Below, in pieces: positions 31,486-39,151 of a stretch of DNA of 64,000 nt. Both the position numbers and the translations under genes were made by a program. Source of the stretch: Chloroflexota bacterium (lineage in GTDB: Bacteria; Chloroflexota; Anaerolineae; Aggregatilineales; Phototrophicaceae); assembly GCA_026707225.1 (NCBI GenBank), contig JAPOXG010000084.1:1-64000 (forward strand), written 5' to 3'. Each line of letters starts with the position of its first letter. Within the stretch, counting starts at the first letter, position 1. The notes beneath the pieces were generated by a model, which was not told the origin of the DNA, ran no database searches, and saw only the letters and a list, made by a program, of their open reading frames with translations.

Positions 31486-32772
31486 ATGGCCATTCAACAC
31501 GTCAAGCGCGGCATAACGGTTGAGCAAAAGGCGGACGCCGATGCCCAGGTGCAGGCGACTGTGCGCGGCATCCTGGCCGATATCGCGGCGCGCAAAGACG
31601 ACGCGGCGCGCGAACTTTCGGCCAAGTTCGACAATTGGGATCCACCCAGCTTCAAGCTGAGCGGCGAACAGATTCAAGACACCATTGGCGAACTGCCCGA
31701 GCAGGCGATCGCCGATATCAAATTCGCGCAGGAGCAAGTCCGCAATTTCGCCTTGGCGCAAAGGGCGGCGCTGCGCGATGTCGAGCTGGAAACGCTGCCC
31801 GGCGTGGTCTTGGGGCACAAGAACATCCCGGTCAACCGCGTCGGCTGTTATGTGCCGGGCGGGCGCTATCCGATGGTGGCTTCGGCGCATATGAGCACGG
31901 TGACGGCCAAGGCGGCTGGCGTCAAAGAAGTCATCGCCTGTACGCCGCCAATCAATGGCGAGTTGCCGGCCGCGACCATCGCCGCCATCCATTTCGGCGG
32001 CGCCGAAGAAATTTACATACTCGGTGGCGTGCAAGCGCTGGCATCCATGGCTTATGGCGCTTTGGGCATGGAACCGGTGGATATGCTCGTGGGACCAGGC
32101 AACGCCTACGTCGCGGAAGCCAAGCGGCAGCTATTTGGCTTGGTGGGGATTGATTTGCTGGCGGGTCCCACAGAAGTGCTGGTGGTCGCCGATGATACGG
32201 CCGACGCCGAAATGTGCGCGGTCGATTTGCTGGGGCAGGCGGAGCATGGGCCCACTTCGCCGGCTGTGCTCTTGACAACGAGCCGCGCGCTGGCCGAGAG
32301 CATTGAAGCCGAGATTGGTCGTCAGCTGGAGAGCCTGCCGACGGCGGACCTGGCTGGCGTCGCCTGGCGCGATTATGGCGAGGTCATCCTGGTCGATACC
32401 GACGAAGAGATGCTGCAAGTCGCCGATGAGATCGCCAGCGAACACGTCCAGATCTTGACGCGCGATCCCGATTATTTTCTGGAGAACTTGAGCAATTACG
32501 GCGCGCTCTTTCTGGGACCGGAAACGAATGTCGCTTATGGCGACAAGATCATCGGCACTAATCACACCCTGCCGACCCAGAAAGCCGGGCGCTACACCGG
32601 CGGTCTGTGGGTGGGCAAATTCATCAAGACGGTGACTTACCAGCGCGTGACGGAAGCAGCGAGCGCACTCATCGGCGAGTATGGCAGCCGCCTCTGTGAC
32701 TTGGAAGGTTTCATGGGGCACAAGGCGCAGTGCGATCTGCGCGTGCGGCGGTATGGGGGTGGGGATGCCTAG
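31486..32772 (+). CDS. Histidinol dehydrogenase-family protein (possibly HpsN-like)
   Basis: A 428-residue zinc and NAD-dependent alcohol dehydrogenase of the HisD family. Conserved stretches include [34 protein letters not shown], the zinc-site region LLGQAEHGP, and GTNHTLPT. The C terminus retains a late His in EGFMGHKAQ. No other his genes are nearby, and the [17 protein letters not shown] region resembles the HpsN branch that oxidises sulfopropanediol. A catabolic dehydrogenase is therefore more likely than histidine synthesis. This sub-family choice is from memory of sequence style and needs a tree. Confidence 0.8.
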   Translation: MAIQHVKRGITVEQKADADAQVQATVRGILADIAARKDDAARELSAKFDNWDPPSFKLSGEQIQDTIGELPEQAIADIKFAQEQVRNFALAQRAALRDVELETLPGVVLGHKNIPVNRVGCYVPGGRYPMVASAHMSTVTAKAAGVKEVIACTPPINGELPAATIAAIHFGGAEEIYILGGVQALASMAYGALGMEPVDMLVGPGNAYVAEAKRQLFGLVGIDLLAGPTEVLVVADDTADAEMCAVDLLGQAEHGPTSPAVLLTTSRALAESIEAEIGRQLESLPTADLAGVAWRDYGEVILVDTDEEMLQVADEIASEHVQILTRDPDYFLENLSNYGALFLGPETNVAYGDKIIGTNHTLPTQKAGRYTGGLWVGKFIKTVTYQRVTEAASALIGEYGSRLCDLEGFMGHKAQCDLRVRRYGGGDA

Positions 32773-32810
32773 TGGGGCGGGAGAAATACCTCCATATCGC
32801 CACCGACCAT

Positions 32811-33161
32811 TTAATCCAGCCGACTGACGTATACCACATGATTTCGCGCTTCATCGTCAGTGAATACCCTGGCCATTAGGTCAAGAAATCTGACAACGAC
32901 GCCGATTTCGCTATGCTCGCTTGGGATGAATACGATTCCCGCGTGCTGCGCCCCTTCAGCTGCGAGATCAACGTAATCGCTGTCCATCTTGCAAAGCACA
33001 CGCCCAAGTTCAGTTGCAATATGCAATTGGATGGGGTCATCCTCGCCCTGGGTTTCAAGCGTTTGCACCGTGATTGTGTCAATGCCGAGGCGATTGAGCT
33101 GCCTTGCTATCTCTACATCCAAATGCTCGTCAAGATAAAAGCGAAGAGTGTCCTCACTCAA
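32811..33161 (-). CDS. DUF5615 PIN-like toxin-type protein
   Basis: A ~116-residue protein of the DUF5615 (PIN-like) family, starting TLRFYLDEHLDVEIARQL with the first acidic residue (YLDE), followed by KMDSDYVDLA with further acidic residues as in PIN nucleases. The TTG start at 33161 places the family's first strand close to the N terminus and overlaps the upstream stop by 8 nt. An ATG at 33194 is the alternative and would overlap more. It is the downstream member of a DUF433-DUF5615 pair, a widespread toxin-antitoxin-like arrangement. Confidence 0.8.
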   Translation of the reverse strand: MSEDTLRFYLDEHLDVEIARQLNRLGIDTITVQTLETQGEDDPIQLHIATELGRVLCKMDSDYVDLAAEGAQHAGIVFIPSEHSEIGVVVRFLDLMARVFTDDEARNHVVYVSRLD

Positions 33162-33624
33162 GAGACTTTTCCGTGCGCGCGGCGGGGAAGGCATTCAATT
33201 CTTGCTCCACGGCGGCCATCTTGGCAAAAAGCGCCCTTATGTGCGCAGTACGCTGTTCGTTTGGCGCGTCCATCGCCTCGGACAACGCCGCCCGAAAATC
33301 ATCATCCTGCAAATACCGCTGCAAGCGCGAATTGAGCGAGTTCTTGTCAGCAAGCACTTTTTCAGCTATCGCTTGACTCTTGCGTTCGCGTTCGCGCATG
33401 TCGGCATCTATCTCGGCTTGATTGCAGTAGTAGAAGGCGAGCGCCGCGTGGACCTGCCCGAGCGTAATCTGGAAAGCTTCCGCTATCTGCTCCGGATTGC
33501 GTCCGTTCCACCGCATCGCGCTCACAATATCCAGCACGCGCAAGCTTGTGCCGACGATACAGGGGCGCCCGCCCCGAATCTTCGGATTGCGATAGATAAG
33601 GTCAATGCTCTCAATCTTGTTCAC
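33154..33624 (-). CDS. DUF433 antitoxin-like protein
   Basis: A ~156-residue protein whose first 75 residues are a DUF433 winged-helix domain (IYRNPKIRGGRPCIVGTSLRV ... WNGRNPEQIAEAF). A helical, highly charged tail follows. DUF433 proteins accompany DUF5615 toxins and probably bind DNA and the partner. GTG 33624 is chosen because AGGAG lies 6 nt upstream; the longer frame from GTG 33642 includes that Shine-Dalgarno within it. Confidence 0.8.
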   Translation of the reverse strand: MNKIESIDLIYRNPKIRGGRPCIVGTSLRVLDIVSAMRWNGRNPEQIAEAFQITLGQVHAALAFYYCNQAEIDADMRERERKSQAIAEKVLADKNSLNSRLQRYLQDDDFRAALSEAMDAPNEQRTAHIRALFAKMAAVEQELNAFPAARTEKSLE

Positions 33625-33695
33625 AACCGGCTCCTGGCACACTACCTTGCGCGACTCCTGCCAATTCCATTTTACCAGAACAATAAGCGACGAGG

Positions 33696-34454
33696 TCAGC
33701 CGGAAACTGCCCGCCGCTCCTCAACCACCACGGTGCCCGCCATCTTGTCGTGCCAGGTCTGCTTCTCCGCGTCGAAGAGCGCCCAGAGATAGCCGAGCAG
33801 GAATATCTGCGAAATCATATAACCGAAAACGTTGCGCAGCAGGGCATCGAGTACCGTTATGCGGCCGCCGCGTTTCTTGACCACCCGCAGGCGGAGCATC
33901 ATCTTGCCCAGCGTCTGCCCGTTGAACCAGACCATGAGCGTGACATTGTAGACCGCGCTGATCAGCAGATTCACCGTGAGGGTGTTGGACTGAAAGGTGG
34001 AGAACGCTTCGGAAACGGCGGCCTCATCAGCGCTGGCCATGGCGGCGTCCAGCGGCGCCAGCGCTCCCCCGGCGACCAGCAGCAGCACGGTTGCAATGGC
34101 GACCAGAAAACCGTCGATCACGATGGCCAGCCAGCGCTTGCTGATTGAGGCCAGGCGAATCTCGGGCTGGGGCGCAGTTGGCGCTTCGGCTGGCTCGACT
34201 TTGAGCGCCGGTTCAGGTTTCTCCTTCGGCGTGGGCTCGCCCAGCTCAGCGATCGCTGGCTGATAAGCAGGGTCCAGTTCCAGCGCCTTGCGCAAGAAGC
34301 TGACGCGATCGCCTTCGGTTCGCGCCGCTTGCGCCGCCAGGAAATAGGCGGTCGCGCTGGGGGATTCCTTCAACTCTTCTTTCAGCAGCGCGCGCGCTTC
34401 GTCCCGCTGGAAATGATCCAGCGCTTGTTGGATTTCGGCCAATCTGTCCGTCAT
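33696..34454 (-). CDS. RDD-family membrane protein with TPR-like N terminus
   Basis: A ~252-residue protein. The first ~70 residues are helical and repeat-like (IQQALDHFQRDEARALLKEEL, LRKALELDPAYQPA). A Pro/Glu linker follows, then an RDD domain with three membrane segments (RWLAIVIDGFLVAIATVLL, MVWFNGQTLGKMMLRLRVV, YMISQIFLLGYLWALF). RDD proteins are small membrane proteins implicated in transport or antiport. ATG 34454 is preferred because AAGG lies 6 nt upstream. Confidence 0.8.
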   Translation of the reverse strand: MTDRLAEIQQALDHFQRDEARALLKEELKESPSATAYFLAAQAARTEGDRVSFLRKALELDPAYQPAIAELGEPTPKEKPEPALKVEPAEAPTAPQPEIRLASISKRWLAIVIDGFLVAIATVLLLVAGGALAPLDAAMASADEAAVSEAFSTFQSNTLTVNLLISAVYNVTLMVWFNGQTLGKMMLRLRVVKKRGGRITVLDALLRNVFGYMISQIFLLGYLWALFDAEKQTWHDKMAGTVVVEERRAVSG

Positions 34455-34601
34455 GCCATACCTTGCCTGTTGCGCCTTATTCGATAAAATCCCTTGCTCG
34501 CGCAAGGAGAGAACTATCGGGGTTATGTGAGCCCATCTGATTCTATACGTTGTCGCCGTGCGGTTGTTTTAGGGCAATGATACTTGATTTTGCGGCGCTT
34601 G

Positions 34602-34610
34602 TGTTATGAT
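34602..34610 (+). promoter_or_regulatory. Extended -10 promoter (TGT-TATGAT)
   Basis: TATGAT (34605-34610) preceded by TG at 34602-34603, with TTGATT at 34584-34589. It lies 68 nt before the gene at 34679 and probably drives it together with nadE. Confidence 0.5.
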
Positions 34611-34678
34611 ATGTCGCAGTCTGCCGAAGCCTGTCATCCATGGATGCTGGCGCAGGGTTCGAATCGAGCGCTATTGTT

Positions 34679-35044
34679 ATGAGCGACCTAGGGCAAATGA
34701 TCGGCGCGAGCAAAGCCGGGCGGCGCTTTATCGCCCAGATGCGCTATTACAACGAGGGCGATTTCGGGCGATTGCGCGGTTTCATGCGCAGCGGCTATTA
34801 CGATCTTGTGCTGATGGAGAATCCGGTTGACCGGCGCCTGCTCGATTTGAAGGCGACGCGGCGGCTGCACGGGCGCTTGAAAGTAGCGGCAGTGGAATGC
34901 GCCGAGGATTATGGCATCCAAGTGGTCATGCAAGGCGAGAAGGGTGGGGCGCGGCTGCGGCTGCAGATGAAGGTCAACGAAAGCTACCCGCACCAGATTA
35001 CGCAGTATTCCCTGGAGCCGCTCGATGGCGGCCAAGAAGACTGA
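34679..35044 (+). CDS. Small hypothetical protein upstream of nadE (NTF2-like region)
   Basis: A ~121-residue protein starting MSDLGQMIGASKAGRR. The pattern FIAQMRYYNEGDFGRLRGFM, then LDLKATRRLHGRLKVAAVEC and a late HQITQYSLEPLD, resembles the short alpha/beta domain found at the N terminus of some serine hydrolases and S41 peptidases. This is a fold-level impression only. It overlaps the nadE start by 20 nt, so translation is probably coupled. The start at 34679 is chosen over 34640 because it is an ATG followed by a typical soluble N terminus. Confidence 0.55.
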   Translation: MSDLGQMIGASKAGRRFIAQMRYYNEGDFGRLRGFMRSGYYDLVLMENPVDRRLLDLKATRRLHGRLKVAAVECAEDYGIQVVMQGEKGGARLRLQMKVNESYPHQITQYSLEPLDGGQED

Positions 35045-35906
35045 AGCGGCGGCCGATATGAAATCCGTTTTGCCGCGGCTCAAGATCAACACCCAACTGG
35101 CGACGCGCGTCCTGACCGGATTCATCCGCGACAGCATCACCAAAGCGGGCATGACGCGGGCGGTCATCGGCTTGTCTGGCGGCATCGACTCGGCAGTTTC
35201 CGCGTACTTGGCGGCGAAGGCGCTGGGCGCGGAAAACGTGCTGGCGCTGCGCATGCCATACAGCAGATCATCGGCCGAGAGCCTCAGCGATGCCGAAGCG
35301 GTGATCGAGGATTTGAGCCTGCCGAATCTTTCTTTGCCCATCAGCGAAATGGCTGACCCCTTGATCGAGCGCTTCCCCGACATGAGCCGGCTGCGCAAGG
35401 GCAATATCATGGCGCGCCTGCGCATGATCACGCTCTATGATCAGTCGGTGGCTTGGGGCGGCTTGGTGATGGGCACGAGCAACAAGACGGAATTCCTGCT
35501 CGGTTACAGCACAATCTACGGCGATAGCGGCGTCGCCCTGCATCCGATCGCCGACCTGTACAAATTTCAGGTGCGGCAGATGGCGCGGCATTTGGGGGCG
35601 CCCGCTTCCATCATCGACAAGGCGCCATCAGCCGATCTTTGGGTGGGGCAGACGGACGAGGATGAGCTGGGCTTCACCTACGACGAAGCCGATCAGGTCC
35701 TGTTCCTGCTGGTCGATGAGCGCTATACCGTTGATGAAGCGGCTGACGAAGGCTTTGACCGTGATTTCGTCGTCCAAATCTGGGAACGGGTCAAAGCCAA
35801 TCACTACAAGCGCACGATGCCCAATATCGCCAAGCTCAGCAAGCGCAGCATCGGGCATGACTTCCTCTATTTGCGTGACTACACTGGGCGCGCCGGGCAA
35901 GTGTAG
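35025..35906 (+). CDS. nadE: NAD(+) synthetase (ammonia-dependent type)
   Basis: A 293-residue enzyme that amidates nicotinic acid adenine dinucleotide to NAD using ATP. The PP-loop pyrophosphatase motif GLSGGIDSAVSAYL is near residue 50; RKGNIMARLRMITLYD and GTSNKTEFLLGYSTIYGD are the NAD- and ATP-binding signatures. The C terminus ends in KRSIGHDFLYLRD. No glutaminase domain is fused, so it should use ammonia or a separate glutaminase. GGAG lies 7 nt before the ATG at 35025. Confidence 0.95.
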   Translation: MAAKKTEAAADMKSVLPRLKINTQLATRVLTGFIRDSITKAGMTRAVIGLSGGIDSAVSAYLAAKALGAENVLALRMPYSRSSAESLSDAEAVIEDLSLPNLSLPISEMADPLIERFPDMSRLRKGNIMARLRMITLYDQSVAWGGLVMGTSNKTEFLLGYSTIYGDSGVALHPIADLYKFQVRQMARHLGAPASIIDKAPSADLWVGQTDEDELGFTYDEADQVLFLLVDERYTVDEAADEGFDRDFVVQIWERVKANHYKRTMPNIAKLSKRSIGHDFLYLRDYTGRAGQV

Positions 35907-35935
35907 GGGCGAGACTGTGTCTCGCTCTTCCTACA
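35902..35935. repeat. Palindromic element between convergent genes
   Basis: TGTAGG/CCTACA outer arms and GCGAGAC/GTCTCGC inner arms form a hairpin joining the ends of nadE and the PPOX gene. It belongs to, or resembles, the dispersed TAGGGGCGA repeat family and may terminate transcription in both directions. Confidence 0.55.
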
Positions 35936-36341
35936 TCCCGTTGACTTTGGTCGGGTTGATTTTGTAGATCACGCGCTGTTCTTTCCCCTTGCCCTCGGGA
36001 TTGAACGAGTAATAGTCATCGTTGCCGGCATAGCTGCCGGAGAGCTTGTTGATATGCGCAACGGCCGCATCAGTCTCATCGAATTCGACCACTTCGCCGC
36101 GAATCTCCACCCAGTGGAAATCATTCTGTGGATCGAGGATCATTACGGTAACTTTCGGATTGGCGCGGATATTACGGTCTTTGCGCCGTCCGACCGCTGA
36201 ATTGATCCAGACCTGATCGCCTTCGAGGCTGGCCCAGACCGGCGTCACCTGTGGTTGGCCATCAGGATTACTGGTGGCGAAAGCGACCACAATCGGCCTT
36301 TCCAGCAAGTCTCTAACGTTTTCGGGAATGGTTGCGGGCAT
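35931..36341 (-). CDS. PPOX-class F420/FMN-dependent oxidoreductase
   Basis: A 136-residue split-barrel flavoprotein. VAFATSNPDGQPQVTPVWASLEGDQVWINSA is the core of the pyridoxamine-5'-phosphate-oxidase-like fold, followed by GRRKDRNIRANPKVTVMI and WVEIRGEVVEF. Members reduce substrates with F420H2 or FMN, or degrade heme; the exact cofactor is not determined here. GGAG precedes the ATG. It is convergent with nadE. Confidence 0.85.
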   Translation of the reverse strand: MPATIPENVRDLLERPIVVAFATSNPDGQPQVTPVWASLEGDQVWINSAVGRRKDRNIRANPKVTVMILDPQNDFHWVEIRGEVVEFDETDAAVAHINKLSGSYAGNDDYYSFNPEGKGKEQRVIYKINPTKVNGM

Positions 36342-36377
36342 ATTTCTCGTCTCCTTATTGATATTGTGAGCGATGGT

Positions 36378-37838
36378 TTAGCTACTGGGAATTGCCCTCG
36401 GGTCCGTCTCCGCGTCAAGCGTTTTCCCGCTGCCGGCAAAATTCTGTTGGCTTTCAGAATCGCCTGCCGGCGCGGCGCTCTTTTCGACTTGACGTTGGTT
36501 AAACAGCCCGGCAAGCAACTGCGTCAGATCATCGCGCAGGCGCGTTTTGAACTCGCCTTTGCTTTCGCCGGAAAGCTGGCCATGAAGCGAGAAGGTGAAG
36601 TGTTCCGGCACATGCTCGCCGACTTGCCCAAACTCCGGCTCCCATTGATCGATGAGACGCCAGGCGCCCTCACGATATTGATAGAGTTCAAACTGTATGC
36701 GAACTTCTTCAGTGACGCCTTCAAATCGGATGTCCAGCGCCAGCGGCAGCATCAGATTCTGCTGCTCCACGGGCGCAAGCGCGTACTTGCTCAGGCTTTT
36801 CGCAATCGGTGAGATCGCCTTGCGCAGCTCATGATTGGCGTAGTTCGGCGCGCGGCGAAGGACACGGTTGAAGCTGTTGATGATCTTGCGTGGCATCAGC
36901 GCTTCGGTACGATTGATGCGTCCATAGACATCATATTGCACGGTGCGCATGGCTATGACCTTCCAGCTGCCGAGGATGACGCCTCGCTTGTCCAGCAGCC
37001 GCTTGACCACCGCAACCTGGTCTGGCGCGCTGGGCTTGGGGATGGCGCTGTTCCGCGCGTGGAATTGCCAGCTTTGGCGGCGCCCAGGGGCGGAGTTGGG
37101 ATCGTGCCAATTGTTCACCGCATAAGGCGGCTGCCAGACGTCGAATCGAGGCGGGCGGCGGAATATCAAGCGCAATATCAGGCTCAGCAGCCACAGGCAG
37201 AACAGCGCCAGCGCCAGGGAGGCGACCGCGCCCAGTATGTCGTCCCGGGAGAACAAGCTGTCATTCAGTTGGATCCCGTCAGCGCGGAAGTCAATGCCCA
37301 GATTCACAATCGGGATGAAGATGTCGAAGGGCGCGCGTGAATCCGAAGGCGGATCGAGGCCGGTCGCTGCCCGCGCGTCGGTTTTGTTGATGCGGAAAAG
37401 CTGCGTGTTGTTGCGCGCGATCGGGCTGCCCGCGACTTCGTAATCGTCGATGCCCGCTTCAATCTTGAAGAAAATGTCGTCGTCGGCGTAATCCGCCAAA
37501 GGCAGCTCAACGGAGAATGATTGCGTTTGACCGGCCGCGAGGGCGGGCAAGAATTCGCTGATTGCGACGCTTCCGCTCTGGTTTTCCGTGATGACGATCA
37601 AGGAAGGTTCCGCGGCGTCGCCACCCTGGTTGCTCACCGTGAAGCTGACGACGGCCGTCCTGCCATCGGGACTGTATCTAACTGGCGGTGGCGAGATGGA
37701 ATAATCGCGTGGCGTCGCTTGCGCAAACGCGGCAAGCGGGAAAAGCCATAGATACATGAGTATAGCGAAAGACGCCATTGCGCCCAAGTCGAAAGCGTCA
37801 GATTTGCCAGTCCAGCGGTGGTGTTGCGGCTTCTTCAT
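36378..37838 (-). CDS. Secreted/membrane protein of unknown function with CARDB-like domain
   Basis: A 486-residue protein. It has an N-terminal signal-like segment (ILMYLWLFPLAAFAQA), then an Ig-like beta domain of the type seen in CARDB repeats (VVSFTVSNQGGDAAEPSLIVI). One transmembrane segment (VASLALALFCLWLLSLILRL) follows around residue 210, then a cytoplasmic part with two uncharacterised regions (SWKVIAMRTVQYDVYGRINR and VEQQNLMLPLALDIRFEG). No catalytic motif is visible. It is divergent from the uracil-DNA-glycosylase-like gene, with 71 nt between the starts. Confidence 0.65.
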   Translation of the reverse strand: MKKPQHHRWTGKSDAFDLGAMASFAILMYLWLFPLAAFAQATPRDYSISPPPVRYSPDGRTAVVSFTVSNQGGDAAEPSLIVITENQSGSVAISEFLPALAAGQTQSFSVELPLADYADDDIFFKIEAGIDDYEVAGSPIARNNTQLFRINKTDARAATGLDPPSDSRAPFDIFIPIVNLGIDFRADGIQLNDSLFSRDDILGAVASLALALFCLWLLSLILRLIFRRPPRFDVWQPPYAVNNWHDPNSAPGRRQSWQFHARNSAIPKPSAPDQVAVVKRLLDKRGVILGSWKVIAMRTVQYDVYGRINRTEALMPRKIINSFNRVLRRAPNYANHELRKAISPIAKSLSKYALAPVEQQNLMLPLALDIRFEGVTEEVRIQFELYQYREGAWRLIDQWEPEFGQVGEHVPEHFTFSLHGQLSGESKGEFKTRLRDDLTQLLAGLFNQRQVEKSAAPAGDSESQQNFAGSGKTLDAETDPRAIPSS

Positions 37839-37909
37839 TACAAGCTTACTATAATATTGAAAGGTTGCTTTTCCAAGTCTGCCGGCGGTCTGGCACGAAA
37901 GGGAATCAG

Positions 37910-38569
37910 ATGAAACCGCCTAGTAATCGCCAGATAGATGCGCTCATCCGTGAGCTTTCGGCTGCTCAATTGGCAGGCGACGCCTTCAACCAATATGCGC
38001 CGGGCGATGCGAACAACGTCATACGCCGGTCGAATCTGCGGCTCTATCTCCGGGCAATGGCGGCGCGGCGCCCGCGGACGCTGCTGGTGATGGAGGCGCC
38101 GGGTTATCGCGGCTGCCGCCTGACCGGCGTTCCGGTGACCAGCCGCAAAGTCTTGCTCGAGGGCTTGCCCGCGCTCAATATGTTCGGTCGTGACGCGGGC
38201 TTTCGCGATGTCGCCGATGCCGGCTTCGAGCGCGTTTATGGCGAGCAGTCGGCGACCATCGTCTGGAGCGCGCTTGCGGGCTTGGGCGCGCTGCCCCTTA
38301 TATGGAATACCTTTCCGTTTCATCCGCATCAAGCGGGGAAGGCGGACAGCAATCGCAAACCGCGGGCGGCGGAAATCGCCCTGGGTGCCGAATTCCTTGT
38401 TCGATTACTGGCGATTTGGGATTTCGAGCAGCTGATCGCTGTGGGCAATGTCGCCCATGAGACGCTGCAACATCTGAGATTGGATTGTGATAAATTGCGT
38501 CACCCGGCCCACGGCGGCAAGCGTGACTTCGTGGCCGGTCTGCGGTCCTTGATGTCAGTCGGCGCCTGA
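37910..38569 (+). CDS. Uracil-DNA glycosylase superfamily protein
   Basis: A ~219-residue protein resembling UDG-like families (PF03167). LLVMEAPGYRGCRLTGVPVTS corresponds to the first active-site region, PLIWNTFPFHPHQAGK to the conserved Asn/Phe-containing central strand, and KLRHPAHGGKRDFVAGL to the C-terminal His-Pro motif. It may remove uracil from DNA. ATG 37910 has AAGGGA about 7 nt upstream; the longer upstream frame overlaps a divergent gene. It converges with, and overlaps by 15 nt, the next minus-strand gene. Confidence 0.7.
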   Translation: MKPPSNRQIDALIRELSAAQLAGDAFNQYAPGDANNVIRRSNLRLYLRAMAARRPRTLLVMEAPGYRGCRLTGVPVTSRKVLLEGLPALNMFGRDAGFRDVADAGFERVYGEQSATIVWSALAGLGALPLIWNTFPFHPHQAGKADSNRKPRAAEIALGAEFLVRLLAIWDFEQLIAVGNVAHETLQHLRLDCDKLRHPAHGGKRDFVAGLRSLMSVGA

Positions 38570-38971
38570 CGAGGAGACCGTATCGGAAACCGTTTCGCTT
38601 TCCGCGGCCGCCTCTTCATCCGCCGCAACGGATTCTTCATCGGCAGCAGGCTCTGACGTACTGCCGCCTGCTTCTTCGTAGACATCCGTGAATAGCAGTT
38701 GGAACGAATCTGTAGGGAGGCGGTGAAGCTCCTGGCCCGCTTCCTGGCCGGCGTCTGACATCAGCGCTTCCGTCTGTGTCTGGATCGATTCAAAGTAAAG
38801 CTCGAGGATGCGGTAGATTGCAGGGGCGCCTTGAGGGCTGCCGGTCACATGTACGACCTGGCGGCGCAGTATGTTGGGCATGCGTTCGACGAGCGCCAGG
38901 AAATCCTGATATACATTTTCGAAGCGCTCGGTCTCTTCCGGCGGTCCGAAGAGGATCATGAATTTGATCAT
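38555..38971 (-). CDS. EthD-like small protein with acidic tail
   Basis: A ~138-residue protein. Residues 1-100 form a dimeric alpha/beta-barrel (EthD-type) domain: IKFMILFGPPEETERFENVY, NILRRQVVHVTG, APAIYRILELYFE. The last ~38 residues are Glu/Ala/Ser-rich and probably disordered. The ATG at 38971 starts exactly at the first strand; the same frame remains open further upstream to 39907, but that part is antisense to the dehydratase gene and is not a gene. Function unknown. Confidence 0.7.
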   Translation of the reverse strand: MIKFMILFGPPEETERFENVYQDFLALVERMPNILRRQVVHVTGSPQGAPAIYRILELYFESIQTQTEALMSDAGQEAGQELHRLPTDSFQLLFTDVYEEAGGSTSEPAADEESVAADEEAAAESETVSDTVSSSGAD

Positions 38972-39151
38972 TGCGCGCGGGCATTTCACTGCGCTGTCAC
39001 CGCTGCATACGATACGAGACATCCTCTTGATGTGCAAGGGGATGAACGCATTGACCGGCAGCCAAAACTGGGGCGCTTGTTTCGCAAATCCCATCGCTGT
39101 GGTAAATTCTCTGCACAATCGCTCGCGCGAAGTGAAAGACAGGTTTATGCC

